Shown here piece by piece: positions 7,411 to 9,871 of a DNA stretch of 9,871 bases. The stretch's first letter is position 1; each line of letters opens with the position of its first letter. The position numbers and the translations under genes were made by a program. Source of the DNA: an uncultured Sphingomonadales bacterium (GTDB lineage Bacteria > Pseudomonadota > Alphaproteobacteria > Sphingomonadales > Sphingomonadaceae). Where the stretch lies: contig CAITOD010000373.1 of NCBI GenBank assembly GCA_903893935.1, positions 1 through 9,871 on the forward strand, read 5' to 3'. Under the pieces are notes generated by a model. It had not been told where the DNA came from, searched no databases, and saw only the letters and a program-made list of their open reading frames with translations.

Positions 7411-8273
7411 GCCTGATGCTCGCCATCATGATGCAAGTCGGGGCCGACCCGCATGTCTATCCGCAGGCACCGCTGCCCGCGATCACGCAACACCGCAAGG
7501 ACGCGAAACCGGCCACCCCGCTGCCGGTCAACCAGATGGCCGAATGCCTGACGCGCGGGCGCACCGATGCCGAGGGCGCGATTGCTTATGCGCGCCAGTG
7601 GCTGAGCCTGGTCAAAGTGCCCGAAGCGCGCGCGCAACCCGACCAGTGCCTCGGGCTGCTGCTGTCGGACCAGGGCGATTTCGCCGGCGCGCTGGCCGCC
7701 TTTGCCGATGCGGTGTCGGTGCTGCCGCCGGGCGCCGATGCCGTGCCGGTGATGGCGATGGCGGGCAATGCAGCACTTGCCAATGGCGCCGCCGAGCATG
7801 CGCTCGGCTGGTTTGACCGCGCGCTGGCGGTCGGCGCGTATGACGATCGCGCCGGGCGCGGCGCGATCCTTGCCGATCGCGCGCGCGCGCTGGTCGTGCT
7901 CGGCCGCCACGCCGACGCGGCGCGCGCGCTGGCCGAAGCGCGCGGGCTTGCGCCGGGTGATGCCGACGTGTTCCTGCTGTCGGCCACGCTGGCGCGGCAC
8001 GACCACGATCTGCCGGGCGCGCAAAGCTTCATCGAGACCGCCGCGACGATCAATCCGCACGATCCCGCCATCGGCCTCGAAGCCGGCGTGATCGCGGTGC
8101 TCGCGGGGCACGAAGCCGCCGCCCGCAAATCGTGGACTTCGGTGGTCGAGGCCGCACCCGCGAGCCCCGAAGCGCAGACCGCGCGCGGCTATCTCGCCCA
8201 GCTTGGCCCCGATACCGCAGCGCCCCTTGATCCCGCCGACCCGCGCCCCACATCCGGTCCGGCTCAACGATAG
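7407..8273 (+). CDS. TPR-repeat protein
   Basis: Tetratricopeptide-repeat protein of 288 aa, probably a protein-binding scaffold. After a short hydrophobic start (residues 1-12, which could be a minimal signal peptide but lacks a basic n-region) and a Pro-rich linker, helix pairs recur at about 74-107, 112-145, 152-185, 187-218 and 221-254. Typical TPR positions are visible, such as the G-D-F-x-x-A-L-x-x-F-x-x-A series in the first unit and [13 protein letters not shown] in the third. The tail from about 267 is Pro/Ala-rich and disordered. I chose the ATG at 7407 because it overlaps the hydrolase stop (ATGA); the upstream part of the open frame is a shadow of the hydrolase. No enzymatic domain is seen. 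Coupling to the hydrolase suggests, but does not show, a shared function. Confidence 0.85.
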   Translation: MSLMLAIMMQVGADPHVYPQAPLPAITQHRKDAKPATPLPVNQMAECLTRGRTDAEGAIAYARQWLSLVKVPEARAQPDQCLGLLLSDQGDFAGALAAFADAVSVLPPGADAVPVMAMAGNAALANGAAEHALGWFDRALAVGAYDDRAGRGAILADRARALVVLGRHADAARALAEARGLAPGDADVFLLSATLARHDHDLPGAQSFIETAATINPHDPAIGLEAGVIAVLAGHEAAARKSWTSVVEAAPASPEAQTARGYLAQLGPDTAAPLDPADPRPTSGPAQR

Positions 8274-8281
8274 GGACGCGC

Positions 8282-9271
8282 ATGAAACTGTCGGTGCTTG
8301 ATCTCGTCCCCGTGATCGAAGGCGGCAGCGTCGGCGAGGCGCTGGCGGATGCCGCGGTGCTTGCCCAATGCGCCGAACGCGCCGGCTATCATCGCTATTG
8401 GGTGGCCGAACACCATGGCATGCAGGGGATTGTCGGCGGCGCCACCGCGGTGGTGCTGGCGCATGTGGGCAAGGCTACGCGCACGATCCGGATCGGCGCG
8501 GGCGGGATCATGCTGCCCAACCACAGCCCGCTGGTGATTGCCGAACAGTTCGGCACCCTCGATGCGCTGTTTCCCGGGCGGATCGATCTCGGGCTCGGCC
8601 GTGCGCCCGGCGCAGACCAGCGCATCGTGCGCGCGCTGCGCAAGGATGTGAACCGGTCGGCCGACGATTTTCCCGCCGATGTGGTCGAATTGCAGGCGCA
8701 GTTCGCGGGCGATTCGCGCGTGCCGCTGCAGGCCAATCCGGGGCTTGGCGCGCGGCCCGAACTGTGGATTCTGGGCTCCAGCCTGTTTGGCGCGCAGCTC
8801 GCAGCCCTGCTCGGGCTGCCATACGCGTTTGCCTCGCATTTCGCGCCCGACCATCTCGACGCGGCGCTGGCGCTTTATCGCCAGCACTTCCAGCCCTCGG
8901 CCGCGCTCGATGCGCCCTATGTGATGGCCGCGATCAATGTGCTCGCCGCCGACAGCGACGACGAAGCCGCGCTGCTGGCAAGTTCGATGGACCAGTCGTT
9001 CGTGCGGCTGCGCAGCGGCAATCCGGGGCGCCTGCCGCCGCCGGTGCCCGGCTATCGCGACAGCTTGCCCGCACCGGCGCGCGCCATGCTCGATCACATG
9101 CGCCAGGTTTCGGCGATCGGTTCCCCGCGCACCGTCGCCGACCGGATCGCGGCGTTTTGCGAACGCACGCAGGCCGACGAGCTGATCGTGGCCGGCGCGA
9201 CGCATGATCCGGCCATGCGCCGCCGCAGTCTCGAATTGACGATGGCAGCGGTGTGCGATCTGGTGGATTGA
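8282..9271 (+). CDS. LLM-class flavin-dependent oxidoreductase (YhbW-like)
   Basis: Luciferase-like monooxygenase-fold protein, 329 aa, predicted to use reduced flavin (FMN) on an unknown substrate in the cytoplasm. Diagnostic segments of the YhbW-type subgroup are YWVAEHHGM (near residue 40), [22 protein letters not shown] (about 68-89), [17 protein letters not shown] (about 97-113) and a C-terminal [11 protein letters not shown] motif found widely in this family. Length is normal and no interruption is seen. An AGGGA ribosome site overlaps the TAG stop of the TPR gene, with 5 nt to the ATG, so it is the third gene of that operon. Family members range from true monooxygenases to proteins of unknown role, and sequence alone does not give the substrate. 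Confidence 0.93.
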   Translation: MKLSVLDLVPVIEGGSVGEALADAAVLAQCAERAGYHRYWVAEHHGMQGIVGGATAVVLAHVGKATRTIRIGAGGIMLPNHSPLVIAEQFGTLDALFPGRIDLGLGRAPGADQRIVRALRKDVNRSADDFPADVVELQAQFAGDSRVPLQANPGLGARPELWILGSSLFGAQLAALLGLPYAFASHFAPDHLDAALALYRQHFQPSAALDAPYVMAAINVLAADSDDEAALLASSMDQSFVRLRSGNPGRLPPPVPGYRDSLPAPARAMLDHMRQVSAIGSPRTVADRIAAFCERTQADELIVAGATHDPAMRRRSLELTMAAVCDLVD

Positions 9272-9334
9272 TCGCCTTGGCGCTGGCGTTCGGGCGGTTT
9301 GCAGGGTTAATCTGGCCGCGCCGGCGCCGTTTGG

Positions 9335-9370
9335 GTCTTGTTGATCCGGCACGCTCCGGCTAGTCTTGTT
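9335..9370 (+). repeat. Nested direct repeats at the glutamate dehydrogenase promoter
   Basis: GTCTTGTT occurs at 9335-9342 and again exactly at 9363-9370. Between them TCCGGC occurs at 9345-9350 and 9355-9360, 10 bp apart. Two bases separate outer and inner repeats on both sides. The second outer copy overlaps the proposed -35 box, which suits a regulator site; chance cannot be excluded. Confidence 0.4.
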
Positions 9371-9398
9371 TTAATAATGCGCAATCGTATAATATAAT
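9366..9398 (+). promoter_or_regulatory. Promoter for the NAD-glutamate dehydrogenase gene
   Basis: A sharp AT-rich island (about 9366-9410) in GC-rich sequence carries two overlapping perfect -10 boxes, TATAAT at 9388-9393 and 9393-9398. A -35-like TTGTTT at 9366-9371 is 16 bases before the first. Transcription would start near 9400-9405, giving a leader of about 40 nt. The -35 is weak (3 of 6), the -10 strong. Confidence 0.65.
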
Positions 9399-9433
9399 AA
9401 CAAAAAATCGCAGGATATAACCGGCTGCGCGGG

Positions 9434-9438
9434 AAGGA
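9434..9438 (+). promoter_or_regulatory. Ribosome binding site of the glutamate dehydrogenase gene
   Basis: AAGGA ends 5 nt before the ATG at 9444. It fixes the start, and no other ATG or GTG in this frame nearby has such a site. Confidence 0.7.
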
Positions 9439-9443
9439 ACCCC

Positions 9444-9871
9444 ATGGCTACGTTGACCGATACCGCCGCGTCCGGCGCCACGCTCGAAGCGAGCCTGGCC
9501 GCGCGGTTTGGCGATTCGCTGTTGCCGTCCGAAGCGGCCGATTTCGATGCCGCGCGCCTTGCCGAAGCGGCGCGCTTTACCTTGCGCGCGGCGGCGCGGC
9601 GCAAAGGCGCCGATCCGGCGCTGGCGATCGAAAGCGTGGCGGGCACCGGTGCGGTCCCGCGCTATCTGCGCATCGCGGTGATCAACGACGACATGCCGTT
9701 TCTGGTCGATTCGGTCTGCGCCACGGTGACCCAGCACGGGCTGGCGATTGATCGGCTGGTCCATCCGGTGCTGGCGGTGCGGCGCAATGCCGATGGCCGG
9801 CTGACCGCGCTGCCGCAGGGTGAAGCGATTGGCGAACTGCGCGAATCGATGATCTATCTCGAAACCGAACG
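9444..9871 (+). CDS. NAD-dependent glutamate dehydrogenase, large (about 180-kDa) type, N-terminal part
   Basis: N-terminal 142 codons of a giant NAD-specific glutamate dehydrogenase (the roughly 1,550-1,600-residue bacterial type), which deaminates glutamate to 2-oxoglutarate and ammonium and is mainly catabolic; the gene continues past the window end. The diagnostic part is RYLRIAVINDDMPFLVDSV (about 73-91), then GLAIDRLVHPVLAVRR (about 99-114), a D-G-R-L-T-A-L segment, and ESMIYLE, which match the conserved N-terminal ACT-like regulatory region of this family. The first 40 residues are an Ala-rich acidic helix region. The catalytic domain lies outside the window, so integrity cannot be judged. 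It has its own AT-rich promoter and is not expected to depend on the operon upstream. Confidence 0.92.
   Translation, partial: MATLTDTAASGATLEASLAARFGDSLLPSEAADFDAARLAEAARFTLRAAARRKGADPALAIESVAGTGAVPRYLRIAVINDDMPFLVDSVCATVTQHGLAIDRLVHPVLAVRRNADGRLTALPQGEAIGELRESMIYLETE

Noticed and set aside
9313..9330. GC-rich palindrome (GCGCCGGCGC) after the flavoenzyme gene as a terminator
   Set aside because: It has no loop and no following U-run; it is self-complementary GC sequence common at this base composition.

Overview
The window is very GC-rich and densely coded, with short intergenic gaps. It carries alphaproteobacterial core genes: the suf order sufS-sufT-sufA, a giant-type NAD-dependent glutamate dehydrogenase and a threonyl-tRNA synthetase. 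One intergenic repeat is of a type I associate with Sphingomonadales chromosomes. A Novosphingobium/Sphingomonas-like bacterium is the best guess; this rests on gene content and style, not on a database match.

Layout: (1) 2-1568, plus strand: the 3' end of a SUF iron-sulfur assembly operon, with sufS (5' truncated by the window edge), sufT and sufA packed with a 4-bp overlap and a 2-bp gap. (2) 1587-2936, minus strand and convergent with suf: a two-gene unit in which an uncharacterised 317-aa protein made of three related helical modules is followed after 6 bp by a single-domain PilZ (c-di-GMP-binding) protein. (3) 3051-6382, minus strand: a polytopic GT-C type glycosyltransferase-like membrane protein, then thrS after 71 bp. 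(4) 6383-6642: a 260-bp divergent intergenic region with a perfect 8-bp inverted repeat close to the glycosyltransferase start and a pair of inverted REP-like elements. (5) 6643-9271, plus strand: a compact three-gene unit of an ABHD10-like alpha/beta hydrolase, a TPR protein (ATGA overlap) and a YhbW-type luciferase-like flavin oxidoreductase (8-bp gap). (6) 9272-9443: an intergenic region with an AT-rich promoter island and nested direct repeats, followed by the N-terminal 142 codons of the NAD-glutamate dehydrogenase, which runs off the window.

Most of the window is ordinary housekeeping sequence. I found no phage, transposase, CRISPR array, toxin-antitoxin pair, rRNA or tRNA, no convincing intrinsic terminator, and no gene-free stretch longer than 260 bp. 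No clearly new multi-gene system is visible. The points most worth a second look are the triplicated-module protein paired with PilZ, the REP-like pair with a compensatory base change, and the nested-repeat element over the promoter of the glutamate dehydrogenase gene.
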